Assembly (NCBI GenBank): GCA_944470555.2
Contig: OX104134.1
Coordinates: 51,761,890 to 51,825,889 of the forward strand
Source of the DNA: Heterobilharzia americana
Taxonomy: Eukaryota; Platyhelminthes; Trematoda; Strigeidida; Schistosomatidae
Direction: 5' to 3'
DNA length: 64,000 bases
Position 1 is the first letter of the stretch. The number at the start of each line of letters is the position of its first letter. A program made the position numbers and the translations under genes. This document shows positions 35,621 to 46,949 of the stretch, piece by piece. The notes below the pieces were generated by a model. That model worked only from the letters and a program-made list of their open reading frames with translations. It was not told where the DNA came from and ran no database searches.

Positions 35621-37122
35621 GCAGCGACACATGACTTGCGCTCTGGGTTAGGCCGAAACGACCCATCGATTTCGCATCGTCCCAACAGTTACCTCCATTT
35701 CGATCCCCTAGCACAACCAATATTATCAAAGGCTCAACTCATCCTTGCTGTTAGACGTATTGACTCTCCAATTACTATATCACAATCGATACAGTCATCT
35801 TCATCTTCATTATCCCTGCCACAATTCTGCATGTTTCGTTTCTTCACAGTGACTTTCTACGGTTTCACCCTGTTCATTAGGTTCTTCACATCGGTGCTTT
35901 CTTCCCCATCCCCCTCGAATCTACACTGGTTTCTCCTTTACTTTCATTTTACTTTGTCCACTTTCGTTCCTCTCGTCTTGTTTCCCTTGTTCTTCCTAAT
36001 ATCGTTTCACCCTCACAATCTTTCTTCTAAACCAGTCTAACCAAATTTCTGGGGATATGACATTTGAGGAACCCACCAGCACTGCAGTCCTGGGGGGAAA
36101 CTTCACGACTCCCGACAAACTTAACCAAAACCCTAACACCCGTCTTTTTTACCAGACTGGAGTGGGCGGGGTGGTGGATCAGTTACATAGGATTAGCTCA
36201 GAGCCTGTCCCACAAGACCTAGAAGTGAGTGTGGAGATATCAGCTGGCTCACAAAAGCTCATAGACAGACATCGTATATTGTATATGATGGCCTTCAGCA
36301 CCGTTCTCATTACTTGCAGTTTTCTTATACCTGCAGGTCATTATCCGTCTGGATTGGTTGAGGTATTGAGGTTCCGAGTGTGGAGTGCTTTTCTCGTCGA
36401 GGTCAGAAAGTTTTTTATAATTAATCTTCCACTTATGTTTGGTAGCTTTCAGTTTGTCGGTAAAGTGTGGTACAGAGCCTTTATTACCATGATATACTTG
36501 TTCAGCACTCTCCTTAGACAAATATTGGCACAACACCTCTTTGTTGGCATAATCGAATGTCACTTCTTGTTCAAGGGATGCGGCAAGTATCATACGCCAT
36601 TAGTTTGATAGGATAACTGATTATATCTCAACCTTGGCGCGCTCCTTGAATAGTGACTTGTTTTAGCTCGTCCCCATCCATCTCGACAAAATCCACATTC
36701 ACAACTATCCACTAGGAGCTTTCAACTCCTCATTCAACGTTTCTGCAACAATTTTGCTGCAGAAAATATCACTGCTTACTTCATCACCACTATTACGCTC
36801 CAAACGGACAACTGTGTGGTAGGTCTAGCTGTCTCGACCAACTGTTATAGCTCAGATTGCTGTATCTGCAGCAAAATATATCTCACCAACATCTACGTCC
36901 AGGACTTGGTAGTTGTTGAACTTCGACAGAGTCGCAGGAACAGACAATTGAAGGTAAGGTCGAAAGTCTTCTGTTTACTACTGTGCATTTTCATTGCTCT
37001 ACTCCTTTTATCTTCATCTGTTTATTAATATTAATATGCGTGGTAAAAGTGTGCTGACCCCGATAAAGGCAAGCGGTAGAAATGCTTTGAGTACAATCTC
37101 GCCACAGTTACTGACCACCTGA
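35621..37122. other. Spacer between two CR1 elements, with a possible RTE trace
   Basis: 35640-36050 is a T/C-rich UTR-like stretch. 36249-36600 on the minus strand reads EVTFDYANKEVLCQYLSKESAEQ, which resembles the RTE palm segment AFDSVDREVLWQCLS, so a small RTE fragment is possible. 36620-37120 shows nothing definite. Confidence 0.35.
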
Positions 37123-37836
37123 TTCTCAGTAGTTACTAGGGCTGGAGCTACGAGACGCCAAAGCGTGGCAAAGAAAGCAACTGAGGATACGAACGCACCA
37201 CCCAAGTCCACCTCTCTCGGTCGGTCACAGCTTGCAACACTTGAAGTTAGCCGTGCAGCCAGTCCTCCCGGCACTGTAAGCGTCACTTTACCCAGTCAAG
37301 TAAACCGAGAGCCCCATGCTACTCTCTGCGCCCACCCCGATCCCCCAGTGAGAACCACTAGGCAGAAACGTCAAAGAGTAGGGCATAAACGTTTGGGAAA
37401 ACCGCATGGACATGATGACAACTGCCAAACATGTGCTCTCACTGTCACTAAAAGTGATGCTGCCTTCGAGTGCAACAGATGGGTGCACTGCCGATGTGAC
37501 AAAGAAGTGCTACATCAGTACTATAGCTTTATGACGCGTCACCCGTGCACGTGGTTTTGGTACATTTGCCCACAGTGCCGTCTGAGACCGCACCTAGCTT
37601 CAGGCTTACTCAGAGTAACCGATAAATCTCCAGTAATCAAAAAGCAGGTATCCGTCCAAACCACTGTCACAGAGGATATTCACTCTCCAGATGATTTTGG
37701 CAATGGCCTACTGAAGGCCGAAAACCTGAGAGGTTCTAAGCCGAACAAAACACTGCCTACACCAACGACAACTGCATCCACCTCAAGCCATACAGTCACA
37801 TCAGAAACAGCAACCAGTGGACAACATAGAGAATGA
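37123..37836 (+). pseudogene. ORF1 of element D with PHD-like zinc finger
   Basis: The frame opens after a stop at 37120-37122 and has no ATG before the zinc finger, so the true start is lost or lies in another frame. A basic, Pro/Ser/Thr-rich N-terminal part is followed by DDNCQTCAL, ECNRWVHCRCD and CPQCRLR (about 37420-37590), a PHD/RING-like Cys/His cluster known from ORF1 proteins of CR1 elements. It ends at the TGA at 37834-37836. A second piece in another frame (about 37890-38150: NVPVCDDSLLEHKDKFDRQQW) looks like the continuation. ORF1 proteins bind the element RNA. Confidence 0.75.
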
Positions 37837-38675
37837 GTCAGGGTGGAAAAAAACTCGAAGCACCCGTGAAAAGCATCTATAGGATAGAATAATATTGGCA
37901 TCACTGACCGACCTAGCTCTGTCATTCTGTTTAACGTTCCCGTCTGTGATGATAGCCTTCTGGAACATAAGGACAAGTTTGACAGGCAGCAGTGGGACTC
38001 CCTCTGTGCCACGCTAGGTCTGGGCGTTCTCGAGGCAAAACTGTGTCGACTATACAAAGGCACCCACTCACCCGCAAGGAAGCCTCCGCCGATGAGAGTG
38101 ACTCTAGTCTCAACTAGAGACGCTGGTCATCAACAGATCGTCCAACATTAGAGCCAGACCTGACCGATCATGGGTGTCAAGAAAGACATCTCGAGAAGCA
38201 GCTGGTCCACTAAAACCCATAACCATGGTCGTACATGGAATACCTGAAATGGTGACCGGTACCCCAGGTGAAACAATAGGAGTGGTTATCGGCTCGGATG
38301 GAGCTGAGCGGGGTTGCAGCTGCGTAGCAGACTACCACGCCCCCTGCATCTGATAACCATGACCTCACCTAGACTAATGGCTGGCAACTTCGTATCCCCA
38401 GAAGTACTCACCAGAGTGCTGGAGACGTGGTACAAAGTTAAGAGCACCATAAGCGGTAACGTTCGCTGCTGTGAAAGCAGACCGAGAACACTGCGACAAC
38501 AACAGACAGCAGTTACGCCCTGTGCTCAGGCCACCGTAACCCTAAACCGAAATGTTGAGAGTCAGACCAGAAACCTCCACTCAACACCGAATGCACCAGT
38601 CGACGAGGGAAAAAACTTAACTGGGCCAGTTCCACTGGAACTGGCCAGTCAGTAGAAACCCCCACATCCAAACCA

Positions 38676-39983
38676 GTGCCACTAGTTAACTCAGAGACAT
38701 CTCACGTTACGAGAAACACATCCAAGTGTCTCTACACCAACGTGAAAGGACTCCGAAGTAAAATGCCAGAGCTCCGATCCCTCTGTCTCGACCTCGCCCC
38801 GAAACTCATGATCCTGACAGAAACGTGGTTGTCACCAGACATAATTGACACCGAAGTTAACATAGATGATATGATTCTGTTCAGCAGAGACAGAGACAGG
38901 GAGGGGAGGTTGCAATATACGTGAACAAGTGGTTCAGAAGTGAACAAACCACTGACACGGCACTGACAGAGCTCCCAGACTCTATCTGGTGCCACTTCAC
39001 GGTCAAACACCAAATTCCTAGTTGGAGGAATCTATAGGTCCCCTAATAGCAACCTGGAACACAACCAAAAACTACTCCAAGCAATATCCACAGTGTCAAC
39101 TATAAGGTACGACCAGATTTTAATAGCTGGCGACTTCAACGCTCCAACCCTCAGCCTAGAGCAAGGTGGCACTACCCCGAGCCGGAAGTTCGACTGTAAC
39201 CTGCTAAACGCCATCCAAATGGCTGGACTGCAGGAAAAAATCAGCGAAAACACCCGCTGGGGGTCAGATGGTAAACCATCTTAACTGGATTACCTACTGA
39301 CTACTGATCCCTTTCTGGTTGAAAACGTTCAGGTACAAACCCCTCTTGGAAGTAGCGATCACGCTACGGTAACGTTCGACCTGGTATTTAGTGAAGAGCT
39401 ATCATGGGAGGGACCTCGCCCTTACCTATGTTACAACAAGGCAAATTACGAAGGTATGAACAAGAGCCTTTCAACAGCTTCGTGGCCAGTGGATTGGTGT
39501 TCCTTGTCGATCGACCAGCACTGGGAACTGGTAAAAGATATCATTAAGGCGGCCGCAACCAGGAAGCGAACGTCATGGCTAAAACGGGGCACTGAGCGCC
39601 TTCTAAAAGCCAAGAGAAGGGCATGGCACACATGGAGACTCTCCAGAGAACAGGACGACCATGACGCATACATGACTCTGCGGAATCGAAGCAACATAAG
39701 GGTGCGGGGAGACAGGAGGTCGTTCCAGTCCAACCTCGCCGAAAGGCTTCAGGTAAACCCTAAAAACCTTTACCGATTCATGGCAAAAAGAAAATCGACA
39801 AGCCAAAGAGCATGTGTCATAAAAGGTCCGAACGGAGAAAACCTCTCTGGACAGGAGATTGCTGAAATGCTGAGCACCACATTTGACACACAGCTCAACA
39901 TTCCATCAAGAAAGTGCGCATACCAATTGCACGAACAGCCCCAACGTTACCCGATGCTACTGAGTTACACGAAATACAGATAA
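38676..39983 (+). pseudogene. Endonuclease and linker of element D ORF2
   Basis: The frame at 38676 contains CLYTNVKGLRSKMPEL and LILTETWLS-type text with the catalytic glutamate. After a shift near 38914 it reads VAIYVNKWFRSEQT. After a second shift near 39015 it reads FLVGGIYRSPNSNLEHNQ and ILIAGDFNAPT (39120). The frame meets TAA at 39282-39284 and then continues to LGSSDHATVTFDLVF (about 39350) and the basic linker KAKRRAWHTWRLSREQDD. It ends at 39983, overlapping the RT frame. Motif order is that of an AP-type endonuclease of non-LTR elements. Confidence 0.85.
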
Positions 39984-41508
39984 CCCGCGCTGTTGTTCTC
40001 GACAAGCTTTTAAAGTTAAGCGCGGGAAAATCCCCAGGGTGCGACGACATTCGCCCATTTGTGTTGAAAGAATGTGCAAGTACCCTAAGTGGCCCACTCT
40101 GCAACCTCTTCCAACACTCCTTGGATGAGCGAAAGCTCCCACGAGAGTGGAAACGGGCTATCCTTTCTCCCATCTTCAAAGGAGGAGACAGACAGAATCC
40201 CAACTGTTATAGACCCATAGCACTTCTACCAGTAATATCAAAAGTAATGGAAAGTGTGATGGACGACCGTATCAGGGAATATCTGGACACCAAGCGGGCA
40301 CTCAGTGACGCTCAACATGGCTTCCGGAAGGGTAGGTCCTGTGCCTCCAATCTCCTGACGGCCCATGATCACTGGACAGCATGCTGGGATCTCAAGGTCC
40401 CTGTCCACGTAATTTTTCTGGACTTCGCCAAAGCCTTTGACACCGTCTCACACCATATCCTAATACATAAGATAGCTGGGTTAGGTATTCGCAGCCAGGT
40501 GCTATCGTGGCTGCAGAACTACTTAGACAACAGGGAGTTCTGCACGAAAGTCAACAGGGTCTACTCAACTTGGAGAACATCCTCATCCGGTGTCTCACAA
40601 GGAGCAATCTTGGGCCACTGTTGTTCCTACTGTTCGTAAATGACTTGCCGCAACATATCAGCTCCCCGATTCTCCTATACGCTGATGATGTCAAGTTATG
40701 GAGGGCAATAACTTGCGAGGCGGAATCTATGGCATTACAGAAGGACCTCAGAACACTAGAGGAATGGGGAACTAATAACGAACTGGCATTTAATCTGGAT
40801 AAGTGCCGGTCCATGTTTTTCCGCACTCCTGATCCCCAGAAAACATCCTACTATCTCTGTGGTTCACGTCTATCCCATACCACAGTAGAAAAAGACCTGG
40901 GTCTAACGGTGACGGAGAAACTGGACACCAGTTCCAATTACCCAGGTGATGTCTCAAAAGCATATGGGGTACTACACTTTGTGCGTAGACAACTGGGTGC
41001 CCTCACCCCAGAACTCTTTCTGAAGCTCTACAAGACTTACATGCGGCCCCACTTAGAGGTCCATAACGTCTTCGCTCCAACACAGCTGAAAAGAGGCGCG
41101 AACTTACTGGAGAAAGTCCAGAGGCGAGCCACAAAAGGGGTTGTTGGAATGCAACAAAAACCATATGAGGATAGACTCAAAGACCTAGGTCTATACTCCC
41201 TTAGCTATCGAAGGATACGTGGCGACTTAATAATGGCTTACAAAATAATGAGTAACCCAAGTCACCCAAACAGAGGAGTCCTACCGAGTGGCCACTACGG
41301 AGATCCTCGAGGAAACCCCAATAGAATAGCACACCAGAGGTCAAAAACGCATGTGCGTTCACAGTTCTTCTCCCTCCGAGTCTGTGGGTACTGGAACGCA
41401 CTACCAGCAGAGGTGGTCTCCGCCCCAACTGTTGAAAGCTTCAAGAAGAGGCTGGACAGTCATGCAGAGACTCACGGTCTACCCACGCATAGCTGGAACA
41501 CGAAGTGA
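39914..41508 (+). pseudogene. Reverse transcriptase and C-terminus of element D ORF2
   Basis: Frame 39914-40639 carries KLSAGKSPGCDDIRP, REWKRAILSPIFKGGD, NCYRPIALLPVISK, HGFRKGRSCASNLL, IFLDFAKAFDTVSH and SGVSQGAILG. A single missing base near 40617 (GGGCCACTG) shifts the frame. The frame of 40507-41508 goes on with LFLLFVNDLPQHI, the catalytic box LYADDVKLW (YADD at 40678-40689), then EKVQRRATKGVVG, LGLYSLSYRRIRGDLIMAYKI and YWNALPAEVVSAPTVESFKKRLD, and stops at 41508. All RT blocks are visible; one base separates it from an open RT. Confidence 0.9.
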
Positions 41509-41900
41509 TGTCAAGCCACCCCAACCAGTTTTCTTTCTATTGTAACCATTTAAGCCCTTTTCACCCCTTCCACTTGCCATAAGTTAGCCTCACTTACCTA
41601 AGTTCTTCATACCTTTGCACCCCTACTCACCTTACTTGGGTGTAAGTAGATTACTCCATTAGTTCACTTTTCCTCTCTTCTTTTACCCACACAAACACTT
41701 TCTAGGTTTTCTCTTCACTATCCCCAACCCTCTCTAGCGACCAGTCCTAACAACTGTCTGGCAACTCGACATCTGAAGAAGCCAACTGCACCACAGTCCA
41801 AGGCAAACAAACCAACACTTAACTTCCTGTTCTGTAAATCAGAGCTATAGCAGACGAGTGGCTGGACCTACTGCATCGGAATCCGCCAAAGATCTGGAAC

Positions 41901-42620
41901 CGTTCCGCAAGACCAAGAAGCGAGCGCGAAGAAATCAATTGGTTTACACAAGCTCGTTAAAAAGATATTGGATATTGGAAATACTATTATCTATATAAAG
42001 CCCTCATACTAATAGATGGTTGAACTCCTTATCATCTTGTTCGATGTCAGTTAAGATAAGCTTAGTGAAATACTTCAGTAACACGGCGTGGATACTATGT
42101 CAACTGAAAAAATAATCCGCATGAGTTTTTCCAGAAAAGGTGCTGCTTGTAATACGATTACAAACAAATACTAGTAATAGTAAATCTGCGAAAAATGTTT
42201 TCCTCATAAGGCAGGTACACAAGAGGCCCTATATAGGCTTTTTAAGGAGATCGGGGTTAAAGTAGCGTCCCAGCCTACAAACTCAGAAAAAACTTTTCGG
42301 TGATAGAATCCTATCGAACCTACTAAAGAAAATGATTTAGTCTGGTAAATTCTATGTTGGCTGTGAAGTCAAATTAGCCAACCTGGTATCGGGTAAATTA
42401 ACAGAACGGAAACCTAGCAAAATATAGAACTGGCCTCTAAGAGGACACTAAATCTAGAAAATAGCACGGTAGTAGCCGTGTATGCTTTTACGCAGTCACA
42501 CGATATGGTGGAGTGGGGTGGTGGTTCTAAAACATAACTTGGGTATTTAGAGTGTCTGATAATTGAAACTGTTCATAAAGTTGATGCCTGACACATGTAA
42601 GAGGAATGGGACAACATATT
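41901..42620. other. Unassigned spacer
   Basis: No motif recognised. Confidence 0.4.
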
Positions 42621-43580
42621 CCGTATGTGGAGACACTTTGAATGGCAATTTAGGAATACTTAGGATGCGTTTCTCATCGCCCAAATCCAAATTATTGCTC
42701 CAGGATTGGTCTTCAGCGGTGCCTTGGCTAACAATAGAGTGTAGTGGTTGAGTGTGTCGACCACTTCACTTACCTGGGAAGTAGGATCAGCCCTGGTGGG
42801 TTAGTTGCCAATGAAATTTCTGCACGGATACAAAGGGCTCCATTGGCTTTCGTCAATTCACGCTGCCTATGGCGCCGCCGTGATATCAGTTTGTCTATTA
42901 AGGGTTGCGTGTACTGCACTGCAGTTCGCTCTGTTCTACTATATGCCTGTAAAACATGGCCATTGAAGGTGGAATGCATGAGAAGGCTTCGGGTGTTTGA
43001 CCACCGTTGCCTTCGTAGTATAGGCCTTATTCCGTGGTGTCACCACGTAACGCAAACGTCAGGCGTAGAGTATTAGGCAGAAGAGGTAAGTCAGTTAGCG
43101 AGGCTGTGAACCTTCATCGGCTGAGATGGTTGGTACATGTGTTACATATGCCTAGTCACCGATTGCCTGGTCACGCAATATTGGCCGAAGTAGATTCAGG
43201 CTGGAAAAAGGCCTGAGGTGGCCAGACTAAAACATGGCACTAATGTATGAAGTCTTTGACGGTTAGTTTGAGCCATGTGGGGCGATGCAGACTAGACGGT
43301 TGCGGTCCGCGGGACAAGAGGAACCAGCGGTTGGAGACTCTAGGTGATATGACTGAGAACGGATATCAGTGGCGCAGATGTATACACACATCCTCATCTT
43401 AACGACGCTATACCGAATCTCACCATTTTCTCATTCTTCCTTCCTCTCTTTTAGTACTTCATAATTCTTTTGACTGAATTTTCTTTTCATCTTCCATTTC
43501 ATTGATGTAAGGTGTGGCAACTCAAACCGTTACTCAGCAGTGCCTGGTCTTATGTTGGTTTAGATGGATAGATAGATGTA
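42620..43580 (+). mobile_element. RTE (SR2-like) 3' fragment F
   Basis: Reads GILRMRFSSPKSKLLLQDWSS, then VECVDHFTYLGSRISPGGLV, ISARIQRAPLAFVN, WRRRDISLSIKGCVYC, VRSVLLYACKTWPL and LHRLRWLVHVLHMPSHRLPG, then WKKA*GGQTKTWH. The 3' UTR (43400-43580) contains TGTGGCAACTC...AGTGCCTGGTC, shared with fragment H. It is 5'-truncated: it begins after the catalytic box. Confidence 0.82.
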
Positions 43581-45240
43581 GAGAGTCTTACTATCTATTA
43601 AACTCAAAAATGATAAACAGTAGAAGGATTAAAACTAAAATATAAAATTGTTTGATTATCATATTTTTTAAGCACTAAATTTTCTTGAGACGTCGTCAAA
43701 AAATAATTCTGTTTCACTTCGATGCATAAAAAAATGAAATATAGCCTAACTATACTCCACCACAATGCGTCGATTCTAGTCTATAATGGGTGTAACGTTA
43801 CTGTCCACAGGTTTCAGGGGTGTTAAAGAGCATACAGGTCTGGTGTTTTACACCAACATATCTTTGTTACATAGGTGGTCTTATCAGCAGCCCTAAGCTT
43901 CTCCCCAATGATTATGTTGATTGACAATCATATCTTTAATCCATATAGAGGGTATGGTAAATCTTGTTGCTCCAACTATCTTTTTTTGACTAACAACCTT
44001 CGGTGGGTAGTTATTTGAACATGTTTCAATTAACAACTTGATCTCATCACGTAGTCTTTTCTGTGTGCCATCATTCTGACGAAAATACTCGACCTTGATT
44101 ATGAAATTTACATGGCTTGCAAGTTAAATTAGTTACTATTTCAAGTTAATTTAAAAAAATGTAGTGGAAAATTACGCACAGGAATGTAATCTATCATGCT
44201 CTAAGCGACATGAGTGAACACAATTTAGCTTTTAAGTCTGTAACTGACGATGCTCAAGGGCAGCAAACATGGGATAATGAGATATGCCCATCAGTGTATC
44301 AACCAGATCCGTATCAAAGATATCTTGACCTAGTAATGAATTTAACTTCACTGTTCTAAGATGATTGCAGCAGTGTTTCATAGAAAGAGGTATCTGACAA
44401 AATATATCTTTTCACAAAAGGCTCTTTACTAAGATACTTATAATCATTCATTATTTTATAGACATAAGTACATGGACTGATGTCCACTAAAAGTGCTTTT
44501 TGTTGATATTTTTCTCCTAAACTTCTGGTTATGAAAATATTTTGCGCAACCTCAATCTAGGATATTGTAGGTATTCTTTTTGGGGGACTACATACGGTGT
44601 TGCACAGAGTTGTAATTCATTCTTTTATGGGCTCTGCTCTCAAACATCACGTCTTGAGTTCACACTTTCGGACTTAGTTTGTCCTGAGCAGTTAGATAGC
44701 GTCACAATTCTTCACACTGCTTGATGCAGAAACTTCTGCCAGGGTGGTGAATAACACTGTGTGGCGCATATCTTGATGTCTATGTCATACAGCTTTTGTT
44801 TAATATGGTAGTGTCGCATTTATTCTGAGTCCTGTGTTGCTTCAGTATGCCCAGATAATGAAAAGCAGAAATAAAAGTACATGGATGGCTCCTTCTAATG
44901 TGAAATTCACTAAAAAAGAATGTTTAGAATGCACACTTCATTTGTCATTGATTGATCCTCCTCAGCAAAAGTGAAGTGGACTTTACAGTAAATGCAAACT
45001 AATTCGACAATTATGTGTTCTGATTTCATTCACGATTGACACTAGGGAAAAATCACGATATTCATTGGCTGGGTTCGGCAGTATAGTTCTGTTAGGTAAT
45101 GGTTAGATTGACTGTACTAGTACACTGATTGGGGTAGACAATACTCTCTCACTAGACGCAAATGTTCTTAATAAAGTATATAAAGCAACTTACCTTAGTA
45201 CTATTCAAATTTGAGTGGATGAGTTGGATAGAAGTCAACA
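43581..45240. other. Unassigned A+T-rich region upstream of MRPS6
   Basis: No transposon domain recognised. The end of this region may contain the promoter and a 5' untranslated exon of MRPS6, because the start codon lies directly behind a splice acceptor. Confidence 0.4.
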
Positions 45241-45247
45241 ATACTTA

Positions 45248-45259
45248 TTTATTTTTCAG
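45248..45259 (+). promoter_or_regulatory. 3' splice acceptor directly upstream of the MRPS6 start codon
   Basis: TTATTTTTCAG lies immediately before ATG at 45260. Either a 5'-UTR intron ends here or a spliced leader is added; both occur in schistosomes. Confidence 0.55.
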
Positions 45260-45724
45260 ATGTCAAACGTGATACGATATGAAATGTCTCTAATTATTAA
45301 GGCTCTTGGTACCCCTGGTATAAAAGTAGCTCTGAAAAGACATCTGAAAGGTATGCTTGAAAATGGTGCTCACTTATTCCACGTTGAAAATCTCGGTCTG
45401 CGACGACTACCAAATGTTTTCCATGTTCAAGGCGAAAGGCAATATGAAGGCCACTATTTCCTCATTAATTTCAATGCACCATATGATTCCATCACGCAGA
45501 TGAAGGTAAGTGACGCATAACCTTATGATGTAGTTCACTGATTTATTTTTTAGAAAATAGCAAACAAAGACTCCGATATCATAAAATGTTTTGCCAGCCT
45601 TAAAGAGGATGGTTGGGTCCCACCGTGTTCACTACCTGATGCCGTTCAGTGTGAGTTCGGTGAAATCCGGAATCCGAATTACGAGAAAACCGCCAGAAGA
45701 CGACATGGTTATCGAACGTACTGA
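45260..45724 (+). CDS. MRPS6: Mitochondrial small-subunit ribosomal protein S6 (MRPS6), two exons
   Basis: Exon 1 is 45260-45505 and exon 2 is 45554-45724, joined across a 48-nt intron (GTAAGT...TTTTTTAG) in phase 0, giving about 138 aa. The N-terminal RYEMSLIIKALGTPG followed by LKRHLKGMLENGAHLFHVENLGLR and GHYFLINFNAPYDSI is the bS6 fold signature (first strand RYE..LI, central NLG.R.L, and YF...F.AP). Exon 2 begins KIANKDSDIIKC and ends with a basic tail rich in arginine. Bacterial and mitochondrial S6 bind the platform of the small ribosomal subunit next to S18. The ATG at 45260 was chosen because it follows an acceptor directly and puts RYE near the start, as in homologues; an in-frame ATG at 45215 lies in presumed intron or UTR. 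It is the only clearly identified intact host gene in the window. Confidence 0.85.
45506..45553 (+). other. MRPS6 intron (48 nt)
   Basis: GT...AG borders, phase 0; the downstream frame is open to the stop. Very short introns are common at the 5' ends of schistosome genes. Confidence 0.8.
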
Positions 45725-45748
45725 ACAATATAAAAATGATTTGTAAAT

Positions 45749-45754
45749 AATAAA
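45749..45754 (+). terminator. Polyadenylation signal AATAAA
   Basis: AATAAA about 25 nt after the MRPS6 stop codon. Confidence 0.6.
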
Positions 45755-46949
45755 CTGAATTTAGTTAATATATAGTTGGATGCTCTTGGTTGAAATTTTT
45801 TGTGTAACAGCGCGTAGACAGAAGTGAAAACAATTTCATTTAGTGGAGATCTTTTGATAAGCACCTACGTAACAGGTACGATTCCTGGCAAGATTGTTGG
45901 CACCATGCTGAAGTTTCGTGCAAATTTGTCACATCCAAAACAAGATATTAAGCAAAGAGGACTTTGGAAGTCACAATGGGGATTATGAATTTCTCTCATG
46001 TTCATCAACATTACTTTGTTTTTAAGCTCTGATATTCGCTTGAAGTGAAAAACATCGCAACCAGTGACTCGTTTTGGCCTATGAAAAAGAGTCTCATTAT
46101 TTTATGTTCAGATAATGTCAAGACAGTCTTTTTGTCAACATTCATATGTACGTAAATATTGTATGAATACCTTTCATGTTAAAAACAGAAGACTGAAAGA
46201 TGTCAAACAATAGTGGATGTTATGACGTAAGTGATCGTAATAAGAATGGATAGCATAAAATATGGTCAATCAATGTGGTTCCTATCAGCTTCATTCACAC
46301 TGTTCCATCCTGCTTCACGGAAATCTTTTACTGTCGGTAAACCAAGAGAAACTCCTGTAAGTGTTTGCGACGTTGCTCCAACAATCTGGAAGATTCAGAG
46401 TAGGAAGCTAGTTAGAAACAAAAAGGATTCGTGATAGGTTACTAAAGCTATGTGACTCGGATATTTTGTCTCATTGATGTTTCACGCCTTTGTCCGTAAT
46501 ATTTTAAACGTTTAGAGATTACCATAACATTAATTAAAAGCAACAGTCTGACCGAAGAATATTCTTTTCAATAAATTTTCATCAGGTTCTACAATAACAG
46601 AATCCAAGTGTACAGCATGTAAGAAAGCCGGAGAAAACATTCTTATAGTTAAATAAGAGACTTAGAGACCTCAAGGAAATCGATTCTGTTTCTTAGATTT
46701 ATCAATATTAAAATATGCATATGGCGTGATTGTTAAGCAAAAGACAACAAATAAAGAAGACAGGAATGGACTTTGGTTTACTGAAGGCCGACTACGGAAT
46801 AACGTTTGAACATGACCCGTCGGAATGCACAGTTCAGGTTTCTCCAACCTTATTGTGATTGTCTCAGTTATGTAGAACAGGCGTCGGCGATCTGTACGTG
46901 GTATTGTTTCCGCTATACGATGTATGACACTAAAAGCTTCATTATTATT
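45755..46949. other. Spacer between MRPS6 and RTE copy B2, with a candidate exon
   Basis: Contains the minus-strand candidate exon 46266-46385. On the plus strand 46768-46857 an ORF of about 30 codons (MDFGLLKADYGITFEHD) looks weakly coding but has no partner. The rest is unassigned. Confidence 0.35.
46266..46385 (-). CDS. Candidate terminal exon of an unidentified host gene (partial)
   Basis: On the minus strand an acceptor TGAATCTTCCAG is followed by exactly 40 codons in phase 0 ending in TGA: IVGATSQTLTGVSLG..., then VKDFREAGWNSV, ending ADRNHID. The peptide is compositionally like real protein and is not part of any retroelement in the window. No domain or family was recognised. The gene would run towards MRPS6 (convergent), and its upstream exons would lie to the right, where RTE copy B2 is inserted. 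The gene could therefore be interrupted by B2 or have B2 in an intron. Confidence 0.4.
   Translation of the reverse strand: MVGATSQTLTGVSLGLPTVKDFREAGWNSVNEADRNHID

Larger units (their letters stand above)
37123..41900 (+). mobile_element. CR1-clade retrotransposon D, best preserved copy
   Basis: The order is ORF1 with a PHD-like zinc finger (37123-37836), a displaced ORF1 C-terminal part (about 37890-38150), ORF2 endonuclease (38676-39400), linker (to about 39910), RT (39914-40760), the C-terminal domain ending at 41508, and a pyrimidine-rich 3' UTR to about 41900. Lesions are shifts near 38914, 39015, 39910 and 40617, and an in-frame TAA at 39282-39284. At about 4.7 kb it is close to full length for a CR1 element. 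Few lesions against long readable text suggests fairly recent loss of activity. Confidence 0.88.

Noticed and set aside
36057..36608. 183-codon plus-strand ORF
   Set aside because: Its second half is antisense to an RTE-like palm fragment, it has no recognisable domain, and the first half is a low-complexity leader.
46231..46434. Plus-strand ORF of 67 codons ending near a GTAAGT
   Set aside because: It overlaps the better-supported minus-strand exon at 46266-46385 and has no acceptor or domain.
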